Source: Lacinutrix himadriensis
GTDB taxonomy: Bacteria > Bacteroidota > Bacteroidia > Flavobacteriales > Flavobacteriaceae
Assembly (NCBI RefSeq): GCF_001418105.1
Contig: NZ_LIQI01000014.1
Location: 124,001-188,000, forward strand
Direction of reading: 5' to 3'
Length of the DNA: 64,000 nt
The notes below the pieces were generated by a model, which was not told the DNA's origin, did no database searches, and saw nothing but the letters and a program-made list of their open reading frames with translations. Positions 1 to 9,800 of the stretch are shown piece after piece. Made by a program: the position numbers and the translations under genes. Position 1 is the stretch's first letter, and each line of letters opens with the position of its first letter.

Positions 1-945
1 AAGGTTTAATTTAGAAAACGAATTTCGAGAAGCTAATAACGATGTGTTTATTATGGCTTCCATTTTATCCTTTTCTTTTTTTAAGGTTTGAAAGTTAGAG
101 ACTGCAAAATAGGATGCTTTTAAACCAACAATACTGTAATCTGCTACTTGTTTTATTAACGAAACAAATTGTGCTTTGTTTACATTTATATTTTTATCGT
201 ATGTCGAATAATCTCCAATTAAAAAGAAAAAAATAAATTTAAAATCCGATTGTTTCTGCTTATTTAAAAGGTACTTAAACGTATCAAATGGATCTCTTTG
301 CAATCCAAATAAAACTGAAAATCGAGTATACAGTCTTTTAAACTTAAGGGTCACTAAATCATTAAGTGTTCCTCCAAAACTTCGCATTAAACCTTTTTGT
401 TTAAAAGTATATGCTTCGGGAACATCTATAATAGGTTTTACTTGATAATGCTTTGTTGCAAATACATAATCCGGATAATTTTCTTGTAGTACTTCTTTAA
501 ACTTGTACGCCCAAAGATCTACAATTGGTTGTTGTAAAAAACCATTTTTAAAGGCCAGACTTTCTTCTGCTGTAAAGCGTCCGTATTCATCTTTTACATG
601 TGGTAAATATTCTTCATACCTAGAAAGCAAATAAAAGGATGCGGCAAAAATATCATAAGGTAAAACGCTAATTTCTCCTGTAGGGAAAAAGCCTTTTGTG
701 CTTCCCCAATTTTGCACATGAATATCTACATCATTTAAACCTTGCTCAAACAATAACTCGTTACTGCGAATAAAGACCTCGTGACTTAATGGTTGTTTGG
801 TGTACGATATTTTTAAACTATCGTGTGCAATAAAATCTTCAATAGTAGTTGTAAAGGTAACTGGAAGGCCTAAAATTCTAGTACAAATATGCTTAAAAAC
901 ATACTTTACTCTTGGTGTAATTTTATGTGTATATACTAATAGCAT
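1..945 (-). CDS. Polysaccharide deacetylase-family protein, N-terminal part (cut by window edge)
   Basis: An open frame on the minus strand begins at the ATG at 943-945 and runs off the left edge without a stop, giving 315 visible codons. The protein begins MLLVYTHKITPRVKYVFKH and continues with an SFYLLSRYEEYLPH segment. From memory, proteins with this N-terminus in Flavobacteriaceae are annotated as polysaccharide deacetylase family (DUF7033-type N-terminal region followed by a NodB-like domain). The catalytic part would lie mostly outside the window, so the activity cannot be checked. No signal peptide is seen. It lies 97 bp downstream of radC on the same strand. An in-frame TTG further upstream is an alternative start. 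Confidence 0.65.
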   Translation of the reverse strand, partial: MLLVYTHKITPRVKYVFKHICTRILGLPVTFTTTIEDFIAHDSLKISYTKQPLSHEVFIRSNELLFEQGLNDVDIHVQNWGSTKGFFPTGEISVLPYDIFAASFYLLSRYEEYLPHVKDEYGRFTAEESLAFKNGFLQQPIVDLWAYKFKEVLQENYPDYVFATKHYQVKPIIDVPEAYTFKQKGLMRSFGGTLNDLVTLKFKRLYTRFSVLFGLQRDPFDTFKYLLNKQKQSDFKFIFFFLIGDYSTYDKNINVNKAQFVSLIKQVADYSIVGLKASYFAVSNFQTLKKEKDKMEAIINTSLLASRNSFSKLNL

Positions 946-1042
946 GTTTTTAGTCGCGGTATTCTGTTTGCCGTCTTCAGCCAAAAATAATCAATTTCCA
1001 TTTTTAAAATCTAAATTTTCAGATTTTAGTTTTTTGCTGCTT

Positions 1043-1741
1043 TCACAATAGGGATTCATCTGCAAAGCTAAAATATGCTTTTTCGGTTATAATAAGATGG
1101 TCTAGCACTTTAATATCTAAACTTTCTGCTGCTATTTTTAGTTTTTTGGTGAGTTGTTTATCAGCTTCGCTAGGTTTTAAAGTTCCTGAAGGATGGTTAT
1201 GCGCCAAGATAATTCCTGTTGCTCCAACTTCTAAAGCTGTTTTTAATGCCAAACGCACATCGACTAAAGTCCCCGTAATACCGCCTTTACTTAATTGGTT
1301 TTTCTGAATCACTTTATTGGAATTATTTAAATATACAATCCAGAATTCTTCATGTGGTAACTCGCCAATTATAGGTTGCATAAACTCGAAAACCGAAACA
1401 CTAGATGTGATTTTATTTTTCTCTAAAGCTTCTCCTCCTCTACGTCTTCTTCCTAATTCTAAAGCCGCAGTAATACTTATTGCTTTTGCTTCCCCTATTC
1501 CTTTAAACGCCATGAGTTGTTTTATAGACAGCTTCCCAAGTGCACTTAAATTATTATCTACACTTGCCAAAATACGTTTACATAAAGCTACAGCACTTTC
1601 TTGCCGGTTTCCTGATCCTATTAAAATAGCTACCAATTCTGCATCGCTTAAAACGGCTTTGCCTTTATCGCGAAGTTTTTCTCGTGGCTGATCGTCTTGA
1701 CTCCAGTTTTTTATAGAAAAGGATTCTGGTTTACTAGACAT
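1043..1741 (-). CDS. radC: RadC-like JAB/MPN domain protein
   Basis: This 232-residue protein has the full RadC layout. An N-terminal helix-hairpin-helix-like part (FKGIGEAKAISITAALELG) is followed by a C-terminal JAB1/MPN metalloprotease-like domain with the HNHPSG motif at about residues 181-186 and a downstream Asp. The length is normal for the family. RadC proteins are widespread. They were once called DNA repair proteins, but their biochemical role is unsettled. The gene reads in the same direction as the deacetylase-like gene downstream. Motif and length make the family assignment firm. Confidence 0.95.
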   Translation of the reverse strand: MSSKPESFSIKNWSQDDQPREKLRDKGKAVLSDAELVAILIGSGNRQESAVALCKRILASVDNNLSALGKLSIKQLMAFKGIGEAKAISITAALELGRRRRGGEALEKNKITSSVSVFEFMQPIIGELPHEEFWIVYLNNSNKVIQKNQLSKGGITGTLVDVRLALKTALEVGATGIILAHNHPSGTLKPSEADKQLTKKLKIAAESLDIKVLDHLIITEKAYFSFADESLL

Positions 1742-1836
1742 ATTGCTTGTTAATTACTATTTTTATAGAGAATAAATATAGAGAATATTTTCGATAAAAA
1801 AAACATGCCGATTTCTAATCTTAAATTAATACATCC

Positions 1837-2436
1837 TTGAAATATCCACCAAAACACCATCAAGATTCTGATACCCTTCATATGTTGGAGGTTATTAAAA
1901 CCTATCCGCTTGCGACTGTAATTTCTGTGGAAGACAACCAACCTTACATTACACACTTGCCTTTAATTTATAGAGAATCGGATGGTAAATTGATTGGTCA
2001 TATTGATATTTACAATCCGCAAACCAAATTAATGCAAGGCAATAAAGAACTTACCATACTCTTTTCTGGTCCGCAATGTTATATATCTCCTTCCATTTAT
2101 ACAACTACGCAATTGCCCACTTGGAACTACATAAAAGTGCACATCAAAGGAACCGTAAAAGCCATTGACAATAAAGATGCTTTAATAGAATCTTTAGTTA
2201 AAATGACCGAATTTATGGAAGCGCCAGAACATAAGTATGTGCTGGAAGCAGACAACCCAAGAATGGAAGGTGCTTTAGATTATATTAAAATGTTTGAAAT
2301 TACTATCGATTCTTGGGAAGGTAAATTTAAACTCTCACAAGACAAAAAAACTGTGGATACTGCTAACGCTAAAGCGGAATTGATTCGTGCTAGTCAGGAA
2401 AGTATTCAGGTGTTTTTAGATAGCGTTTTTAGTTAA
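1837..2436 (+). CDS. FMN-binding negative transcriptional regulator, PaiB family
   Basis: This 199-residue protein starts at a TTG codon. The resulting N-terminus (MKYPPKHHQ) matches the usual PaiB start, and no nearby ATG gives it. The body is a split-barrel flavin-binding fold: ATVISVEDNQPYITHLPL, then GHIDIYNPQ, then the SPSIYTTTQLPTWNY segment typical of the family. Bacillus PaiB is a repressor of sporulation and protease genes. Other members are annotated only by fold, so a regulatory role here is inferred. The 3' end overlaps the convergent lipoprotein gene by 8 bp. Confidence 0.88.
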   Translation: MKYPPKHHQDSDTLHMLEVIKTYPLATVISVEDNQPYITHLPLIYRESDGKLIGHIDIYNPQTKLMQGNKELTILFSGPQCYISPSIYTTTQLPTWNYIKVHIKGTVKAIDNKDALIESLVKMTEFMEAPEHKYVLEADNPRMEGALDYIKMFEITIDSWEGKFKLSQDKKTVDTANAKAELIRASQESIQVFLDSVFS

Positions 2437-3073
2437 TAATATAAGAATCTAAACGTCTTATCCCTACAGGAAAACCTTGCGATACAAATGATGTTGTATC
2501 CGAAATTAAACCAATTCCATCGGAATAATAAAAATGATCTAATCCTGGAAAAGTCTCCGTATTATCGGGCGATTTGGCATAGCTCTCCATATCCAAACAA
2601 GGAAACGAACCAGCAACAACTATAACTATTTCTATATTACCTGTTAGTTTATTATAAATATTTCCCCAACTATTTTCAGATACCAAACGCTCATTATAAT
2701 TAGTATTAGTATAAATTATATCTCCTGTTTCATTAATTAAGTTTCCAGAAAATTCTCGTCTTAATTCCAATTTCTCCCCATTTGCATTAAAATAAGAAAC
2801 CCCTGTATCATTGCCAGTAGTAACCGTTTTAAACTTAAAGTAAGTTTCTCCATCTAATATTTCTGTGCCTACAATACTAACTTCGTCTAAAATACCTGTA
2901 TCATCATATTCCATGGTATTAGAATTATATTTAAAATTCTTATACACCCAAGAATTGCCAACAGTTAATGCATAAAAACCAGCTTCTGGGTCAGTTGCAT
3001 TGCGGTTATCATCGTCCGAATTACAAGAAAAGAAAAGGGCAAAAAAGCATACAGTAAAAAGAATACGTTTCAT
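2429..3073 (-). CDS. Hypothetical lipoprotein
   Basis: This 214-residue protein has a lipoprotein signal peptide with a lipobox ending FFSC (Cys17), followed by an acidic NSDDDN stretch typical of Bacteroidetes surface-exported lipoproteins. The rest (VGNSWVYKNFKYNS, EILDGETYFKFKTV) looks like a beta-rich extracytoplasmic domain. I do not recognise a named family. It is convergent with the PaiB-like gene. The long repeat array lies upstream of its start, so its promoter must lie in 3074-3200 or within the repeats. Confidence 0.8.
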   Translation of the reverse strand: MKRILFTVCFFALFFSCNSDDDNRNATDPEAGFYALTVGNSWVYKNFKYNSNTMEYDDTGILDEVSIVGTEILDGETYFKFKTVTTGNDTGVSYFNANGEKLELRREFSGNLINETGDIIYTNTNYNERLVSENSWGNIYNKLTGNIEIVIVVAGSFPCLDMESYAKSPDNTETFPGLDHFYYSDGIGLISDTTSFVSQGFPVGIRRLDSYIIN

Positions 3074-3998
3074 ATTTAATTGGTTTGGTTAATAAATTAA
3101 AAACGTAATTTTGCTTTATAAAATACTGGTTTGGTTGGTTTTAGATTAACGTGTAATTGCTTACTTTATTTTATGAAACTAAATAATTTTCAAATTAGAT
3201 GCTGAATCCGCTAAAAAAAGAGATACTTCGACAGGCTCAGTATGACAGTTTCTTAACCTATAAAACATTTCATAGCATCAAAACCTAAATCTTGTCATTT
3301 CGTACTGGATACGGAATCCATTAAAAAAGATACTTCGACAAGCTCTGTATGACAACTTCAAATCGATTAAAGACTTCTTAGCATCAAAACCCAAATCTTG
3401 TCATTCCGTACTGGATACGGAATCCATTAAAAGAGATACTTCGACAGGCTCAGTATGACAGTTTCTTAACCTATAAAACATTTCATAGCATCAAAACCTA
3501 AATCTTGTCATTTCGTACTGGATACGGAATCCATTAAAAGAGATACTTCGACAGGCTCAGTATGACAGTTTCTTAACCTATAAAACATTTCATAGCATCA
3601 AAACCTAAATCTTGTCATTTCGTACTGGATACGGAATCCATTAAAAGAGATACTTCGACAAGCTCAGTATGACAGTTTCTTAACCTATAAAACATTTCTT
3701 AGCATCAAAACCCAAATCTTGTCATTCCGTACTGGATACGGAATCCATTAAAAAAGATACTTCGACAAGCTCTGTATGACAACTTCAAATCGATTAAAGA
3801 CTTCCAAGCATCAAAACCCAAATCTTGTCATTCCGTACTGGATACGGAATCCATTAAAAGAGATACTTCGACAAGTTCTGTATGACAACTTCAAATCGAT
3901 TAAAGACTTCTTAGCATCAAAACCTAAATCTTGTCATTTCGTACTGGATACGGAATCCAATAAAAAAGATATTTCGACAAGCTCCATGTGAGAGTATC
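3074..3998. other. Intergenic region dominated by a tandem repeat array
   Basis: This 925 bp has no credible gene. The first 125 bp are unique AT-rich sequence upstream of the lipoprotein gene, with two TTGGTTTGGTT-like stretches. The rest is the tandem array described separately. Short open frames inside the array are by-products of the repeat period and are not called. Confidence 0.85.
3201..3995. repeat. Tandem array of 106-107 bp REP-like units, seven starts plus one partial
   Basis: Units begin with GTCATT at 3294, 3400, 3507, 3614, 3721, 3827 and 3933; a partial unit occupies about 3201-3293. Each has a ~62 bp core bounded by GTCAT and ATGAC, containing the hairpin CCGTA-CTGGA-TACGG and the conserved ACTTCGACAAGCTC. 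A ~45 bp spacer follows. Spacers come in two kinds: type A (CAAATCGATTAAAGAC, period 106) after units 1, 5 and 6, and type B (TTAACCTATAAAAC, period 107) after the partial unit and units 2, 3 and 4. The core resembles REP/MITE-like elements dispersed in flavobacterial genomes. No transposase is present in the window. Confidence 0.92.
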
Positions 3999-5354
3999 TT
4001 ACCCAATCAACCCTTTCACAGCATCAAAATCTAAACCACCATAATTACCAGAACTCATTAATAACAAGGCTTTATTATCAAAGTTTTGTTTGAAAAGAAA
4101 GTCTTTAAAATCCTCTGGATTGGTATAAATAATTAAATCGTCTCGTTGAAAAGCATTGGCTATTTGTTCATGCGATACTTCTTTTAGCTTTTTAATTTCT
4201 ACTGCATGCGGACTATAAAATACTACAGCAACATCTGCTGCGTCTAAAGCGCCTTTATATTCTTTTAAAAATTCGGCATTCAAACTAGAATAGGTATGCA
4301 ACTCTAAACATGCAACCAAGGTTCTATTTTCATATTGCTCTTTTACCGCATTCGTGGTTGCTTCTACCTTAGATGGCGAATGTGCAAAATCTTTATAAGC
4401 AACACTTGTAGTACTTTCGGCAATTTTCTCTAATCGTTTGCTTGCTCCTGAAAAAGTGGCAATGGCTTCGTAAAAATCGTCCTCATCAATTCCCATGTGT
4501 TGACAAATCCACTTTGCTCCTGCCAGATTGTTAAGATTGTGTTTTCCAAAAACTTCTATGGGTAATGGTCCTTCCGGAGTTTCTAAAAGTGTTTGTCCGT
4601 TTTCTACTGTATAATCCGGAGTTTGGTAAGGCAGTTTTCTAATGGTATTCTGACTAGCTTCAACAACGCGTTTTACTTCTGCATCTTCTTCGTTATACGT
4701 GATGCTTCCGCCTTTTACAATACTATCTACAAAAATATCAAATTGTTCTACATAGTTTTCATAGGTTGGAAACACATTAATATGATCCCAAGCTATTCCG
4801 CTTAACAAAGCAATATTTGGTTTGTATAAATGAAATTTTGGTCTTCTATCTATTGGCGAGCTTAAGTATTCGTCTCCTTCTAAAACAATAAAATCATTTT
4901 CTTCGGTAAGTTTTACCATCACATCAAAACCTTCTAATTGTGCACCAACCATATAATCAACATCGCGATCATGATAATGCATGACGTGTAAAATCATAGA
5001 AGTAATGGTTGTTTTTCCATGACTTCCACCAATAACAACTCTGGTTTTGTGTTTCGATTGTTCGTACAAAAACTCGGGATAGCTATAGATTTTTAAGCCT
5101 AATCCCTGTGCTTTTAACAATTCCGGATTATCTGCTTTAGCATGCATTCCTAAAACAATAGCATCTAAATCTGCCGTTATTTTTTCAGGAAACCAACCAA
5201 AGTTTTCTGGTAATAATCCCTTTGCGGCTAATCTAGATTTTGAAGGCTCGAAAATAGTATCATCGCTTCCTGTTACTTGATATCCTTTGTTATGTAATGC
5301 TAGTGCTAGATTGTGCATTGCAGATCCACCAATAGCTATAAAATGTACGTTCAT
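3999..5354 (-). CDS. mpl: UDP-N-acetylmuramate tripeptide ligase-like Mur ligase (Mpl family)
   Basis: This 451-residue Mur ligase has an N-terminal Rossmann domain (VHFIAIGGSAMHNLALAL), the ATP-binding loop GGSHGKTT, the central LEGDEYLSS segment and a C-terminal domain with ASKRLE. This order and sequence match Mpl, which reattaches the recycled L-Ala-D-Glu-mDAP tripeptide to UDP-MurNAc in peptidoglycan recycling. The frame is open 14 codons further upstream. I start at the ATG at 5352-5354 because a TATCTTTG promoter box lies inside that extension and the family begins at MNVHFIAIGG. A MurC role is less likely given the IGGSAMHN signature. Confidence 0.88.
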   Translation of the reverse strand: MNVHFIAIGGSAMHNLALALHNKGYQVTGSDDTIFEPSKSRLAAKGLLPENFGWFPEKITADLDAIVLGMHAKADNPELLKAQGLGLKIYSYPEFLYEQSKHKTRVVIGGSHGKTTITSMILHVMHYHDRDVDYMVGAQLEGFDVMVKLTEENDFIVLEGDEYLSSPIDRRPKFHLYKPNIALLSGIAWDHINVFPTYENYVEQFDIFVDSIVKGGSITYNEEDAEVKRVVEASQNTIRKLPYQTPDYTVENGQTLLETPEGPLPIEVFGKHNLNNLAGAKWICQHMGIDEDDFYEAIATFSGASKRLEKIAESTTSVAYKDFAHSPSKVEATTNAVKEQYENRTLVACLELHTYSSLNAEFLKEYKGALDAADVAVVFYSPHAVEIKKLKEVSHEQIANAFQRDDLIIYTNPEDFKDFLFKQNFDNKALLLMSSGNYGGLDFDAVKGLIG

Positions 5355-5375
5355 AAACTTGTTTTGAAGAAGTAC

Positions 5376-5383
5376 CAAAGATA
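5376..5383 (-). promoter_or_regulatory. Promoter -7 box TATCTTTG for the mpl-like gene
   Basis: The minus strand reads TATCTTTG, a perfect match to the flavobacterial TAnnTTTG -7 element, 22 bp before the chosen ATG. No clear TTG at -33 is visible. Its position argues against the longer reading frame starting at 5396. Confidence 0.6.
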
Positions 5384-5396
5384 CTTTTTTTGCCAC

Positions 5397-5655
5397 GAAT
5401 ACACGAATGTTTTTTATGGATTATTTCGTAGAGTTCAACTAAGTTTTTACAGAGATTCGAGGAAAAAATGAAAGATAATGGATAACATCTTAAATCAAAA
5501 AACCATCTAATTTTAGGAGTAAACAATTCAAACTATTTTATATAACAATTTTACAAATTAGCTGAATTTATCAAATGAAACTATAATCTTTCTGTGTCTG
5601 TGTCTGTATGTGACTCTGTGAAAACTCAGAGCATCTCAGCATAGTAACTTAGAAA
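5397..5655. other. Intergenic region with simple-sequence and dyad repeats
   Basis: No gene is seen. Near 5394-5410 there is CCACGAATACACGAAT, a phrase that recurs in flavobacterial intergenic regions. Around 5590-5650 lies a TCTGTG-type simple repeat with the dyad CTCTG/CAGAG, similar in style to 13025-13070. Confidence 0.5.
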
Positions 5656-6600
5656 TCACAAACCTTCCTTAAACGCTTTAAAAACTTTAATCTTTGGAAG
5701 TTCTAAAATTGCCAAATCTATATACTTTAAAGCCTTTTCTTTATTTTGGCTATGCTTATAAATTTGTGCTAATCTGTAATTCGCCCAAGCAATAGGAACA
5801 CCATCTTCTGCCGAATAATTTTTTATATACTTCTGTAAACACTGTTCGCCTTTTTGTAATTGCACATTATACTCTGCAGCCACTTTTCCTATTTGATAAT
5901 GCAATGCGTTGCGTTTGTGTTTTGCTTCCGACTCCACAATAGTTTGTAAAGCTTTTTCTGGCTCCTTATTATTTTCGTAAAAACTAGAAAGTTTTTCGTA
6001 ACAGGTTAAAGATCCTCCTTCGGTAATGGCTTGCTTATAATATTTTTCCGCACGTTCTGGTTGTGCATCATATTCATAAATATAGCCTTTTGCCAAATAA
6101 CCATCTACTTTAGATAATGCTTCTAACTCATTTGCATATTGCATGGATTTACTTTGGCTTCCTCCAATAATTCCGGGTAACTGCATATACAATTCTACCA
6201 AAGCCCAACGTGTTTCTATATGTTTTGCATCTAATTTAGCGGCTGTTAAAAAAGCTTCTTTCACATCGCCAATTATAGATAAAGCCATTATTTTATTCAC
6301 ACTTAAAGCTTTCATACCTAAAGCACCTCCGTATTTATAATGATAATTTGCTTCTAATGGTTTTGCGGAAACTAATTTTTCATACTGCGTAATGGCATCA
6401 TCCCATTTTTTTTGATACCCATAAGCATCGCCAAAAAGTTCTATTGCTTTTTCGTTTTTCGGATTTTCAGAAACGTAAACGGATAATAATTGTTCTGCCT
6501 TTGCATAGTTTTTTTTTAGTAAATATGCTTCCGCTTTATCCAAGCTTTGCTGACTAAAGCTACATAATGGAAACAGTAAAAAAACAAGTAAAATTCGCAT
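5656..6600 (-). CDS. Secreted tetratricopeptide repeat protein
   Basis: This 314-residue protein has an N-terminal signal peptide (MRILLVFLLFPLCSFSQQ). The rest is made almost entirely of TPR-like helical hairpins, e.g. AEAYLLKKNYAKAEQLLSVY, KWDDAITQYEKLV and QPERAEKYYKQAI. It probably acts as a periplasmic or surface protein-interaction scaffold, with no catalytic motif. A TATCTTTG box lies 20 bp upstream. It is divergent from the macroglobulin gene across 250 bp that holds no other gene. Confidence 0.85.
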   Translation of the reverse strand: MRILLVFLLFPLCSFSQQSLDKAEAYLLKKNYAKAEQLLSVYVSENPKNEKAIELFGDAYGYQKKWDDAITQYEKLVSAKPLEANYHYKYGGALGMKALSVNKIMALSIIGDVKEAFLTAAKLDAKHIETRWALVELYMQLPGIIGGSQSKSMQYANELEALSKVDGYLAKGYIYEYDAQPERAEKYYKQAITEGGSLTCYEKLSSFYENNKEPEKALQTIVESEAKHKRNALHYQIGKVAAEYNVQLQKGEQCLQKYIKNYSAEDGVPIAWANYRLAQIYKHSQNKEKALKYIDLAILELPKIKVFKAFKEGL

Positions 6601-6619
6601 ATAATTAGAGTCGATTTAG

Positions 6620-6627
6620 CAAAGATA
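6620..6627 (-). promoter_or_regulatory. Promoter -7 box TATCTTTG for the TPR gene
   Basis: A TATCTTTG match to the flavobacterial -7 consensus on the minus strand, 20 bp before the start codon of the TPR protein gene. Confidence 0.55.
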
Positions 6628-6850
6628 ACCTTTCAAAAACTAAATGGAAAAAGCAACGTTTCCTTAAAAAAAAGTTAACTTCACTCTTCCGAACACAGTA
6701 TTCTCTAATTCTGTGTTTTTTGGAACACATTTTGAAGTTAGTTTTACTCAAAACTTGGAATAGGTAATATCCAGAATTAAAACTTGACAACTAAGAACAA
6801 GGTTTTAACAGATACTACATGTGACCATTGAAAAACAATAGACTTAACAC

Positions 6851-9800
6851 ATGAAACATACCATCTCTATATTTATGATTATCCTTTTTGCAAATTTCTC
6901 TCAAGCACAAACCAACAATTACGAAAGTCTTTGGAAGGAAATAGCACAATTGGAGAAAGAAGGATTAACTAAATCGGCTTTAAAAGCTGTTGAAGCAATT
7001 AGCACAAAAGCAAAAGCAGCTAAAAATTCGCCACAAATTGTAAAAGCCCTTCTGTATAAAAGCAAATACGCTTTAACCTTAGAAGAAGATGCGCAACTAA
7101 AAATTATAAACGATTTTAAAACAGAAATTAAGGAAAGTGTTTCTCCTACCAAAAACGTATTAGAAAATATGCTAGCCAACTTGTATTGGCAATATTTCAA
7201 TCAGAATCGTTATCAGTTTTATAACCGAACAAAAACCGAAGAGAAAGTAGATGCTACCGATTTTAGAACTTGGGATTTACAAACGCTATTCGCCGAAATT
7301 AACACACATTACCAAGCTTCTTTAGAAAACGGTTTACTACTTCAACAAACGAACCTAGACAACTACGAAGCACTTTTACAAGAGCAGGAAAATTCTAAAA
7401 TTTTTAGACCTACCCTTTTCGATTTTCTAAATCATAATGCATTACAATTTTACAAAACAGACGAGAATAGTATCATCAAACCTGCATATAAATTTGAAAT
7501 CGATAAAGAAGAATACATTAGTGAAGCAGCTGCTTTTTCTAAACTAAAAATCACTTCTAAAGACAGCACATCTTTACAGCTTCAAGCTTTAAAAATATAT
7601 CAAGATCTTATTCAATTTCATAGTAAGGATAAAGCACCTGAAGCTTTAGCAGATGTTAATTTAGAAAGATTAAAATTCGTAAAACAACATGCTACTTTTA
7701 CTAATAAAGATGCTATTTATTTAAAAGCATTACAAACAGAAAGCAAACGATTAAAAGGCAATGCTGCTTCTGGCTTATACGATTTTGAAATTGCTATATT
7801 ATTCGTAGAACAAGGAAGAGAGTATCAGCCAGAAACGAAAGTAGAAAACCGTTGGAAAAACAAAGAAGCACTTGCCCTTTGCAATGCTGTTGTAAAGGAA
7901 TTCCCAAAAAGTATTGGGGCACAAAAATGCGAAGTTTTAAAACAACAAATTCTTCAGCAAACACTTCAGATTACAACCGAATCTTACTTATCCATTCAAA
8001 AAGATGCTAGGTTTTTAATTCGTTATAAAAACTTGGAGGATTTATCTTTTGTAGTCTATAAAATTTCAGAAAACAAATTCGAAAAACTAAACAAAACCTA
8101 CAGACAAGAAGAACAACTTGCACTTATAAATAAACTAGATCCAACTACTAAATGGCAAAGCACACTTCGTAACGAACAGGACTACCAAACCCATACCACC
8201 GAAGTTATTTTACCTAAATTAAATAATGGTCGTTATGTGATTTTTGCGACACCAAATAACGACACCAACACTTTTGGTTTTGCAACGATTCAAATCACCA
8301 ATTTGGCTGTTGTAGAAAACGCTTTAAACAACAAAACAACGTTTCAAGTTATCGATAGAAACAACGGAAAACCAATTCCGGAAGCGAAACTTAAAATCAC
8401 CTATTTAAAGAATAACGATCGTACTTTACAATCCGAAAACGCAGTTTCTAATAACAAAGGAAAAGCTACTATTTCTAAAGATGGTGACCGATATAGAAGC
8501 GTAAAAATTGAAGTTACATACAAGGACGAGAAAGCTTATTTTGGTGACTACTACATCTACAGAAACCATTATAATGACACCGAAGACAAACTAAGATATA
8601 ACGCATTCTTGTTTACAGATCGAAGTATCTACAGACCGGGACAAACGGTTTTCTTTAAAGGGATTGCGATTAAAACCAATAACGATGTCTCGGAAGTATT
8701 TCCGGATGCGAAATTGCATGTTCGTCTCACAGATGCCAATGGCCAAGAAGTAAAATCCTTAGATTTTGTTACCAATGCATTTGGTTCCATTCAAGGAGAA
8801 TTCATTTTACCAAACACAGGATTAACAGGTAATTTTAATATTAGTATTTCTTCTGAAAAAGTACAGATAAACGGAAACGCTAATATTTCAGTCGAAGAAT
8901 ACAAACGTCCTAAGTTTGAAGCAAAATTTCTTCCTGTTACCGAAACCTATAAAGTAAATGACCAAATCACCATAAAAGGAAATGCGCTTGCCTATGCAGG
9001 AAGTAACATTACAGATGCTAAAGTGCTATATCGCGTACATAGAAAAGTGCAATATCCGAGATGGTATTATTGGTATCGACCATTTTTCACTAGCGAACCT
9101 CAAGAAATTACACATGGCGAAAGTAAAACCAATGATAAAGGAGAATTTGAAATTACATTCGAAGCCCAACCAGACGAAAGCGTAGACAAAACAAGCCTAC
9201 CTATTTTTCATTATGAAGTCACTGCAGATATAACCGATCTTAATGGTGAAACCCGAAGTGCAAGTACCAACGTAAATGTTGGTTATCACGCTTTATTAGC
9301 GAATCTTTCCATTGCTGACAAACTAGATAAAAACAACAAAGCCCATACTTTAAAAATAGACACTAAAAATTTAAATGGCGAATTTGCTCCAGCAAAAGGA
9401 AGTATTAAAATTTATAAATTAACAGCTCCTCAACAAGTTTTAAGACCAAGACCTTGGACTGCTCCAGATTATCAAGACATCTCTGAAAATGATTTTAGAA
9501 CCAAGTTTCCGCATGAAGCATATAAAGACGAACAGGATAATAGCACTTGGAAAAAAGGAAAACTGGTTTTAGACGAAAAATTTGACACTTCCAAAAAGAA
9601 AGAATTAGCATTAGGAAACATTAAAAAATGGGAATCTGGCACGTATGTAATCCTTTTAGAAAGCAAAGATAAATTTGGTCAAGAAGTAAAAGACGAAATA
9701 AAAACCACCCTATTTAGTAATAAAGATGAAAGCATAGCAGACAATCAGTTATTTCATATTACAACAGACAAAGAGACCTACAAGGCTGGTGAAACTGCTA

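Noticed and set aside
1000-1042. Earlier TTG start for the deacetylase-like gene
   Set aside because: The frame stays open upstream, but the family N-terminus as I know it begins at MLLVYTHK; kept as an alternative only.
797-1051. 84-codon plus-strand open frame
   Set aside because: It lies antisense to the start of the deacetylase-like gene, which has a clear family N-terminus; the plus-strand product resembles nothing.
3776-3991. 71-codon open frame inside the repeat array
   Set aside because: It is a by-product of the repeat period; the product is itself repetitive.
3294-3995. CRISPR array
   Set aside because: The 106-107 bp units have near-identical spacers of only two kinds, the cores are long and hairpin-rich, and no cas gene is near.
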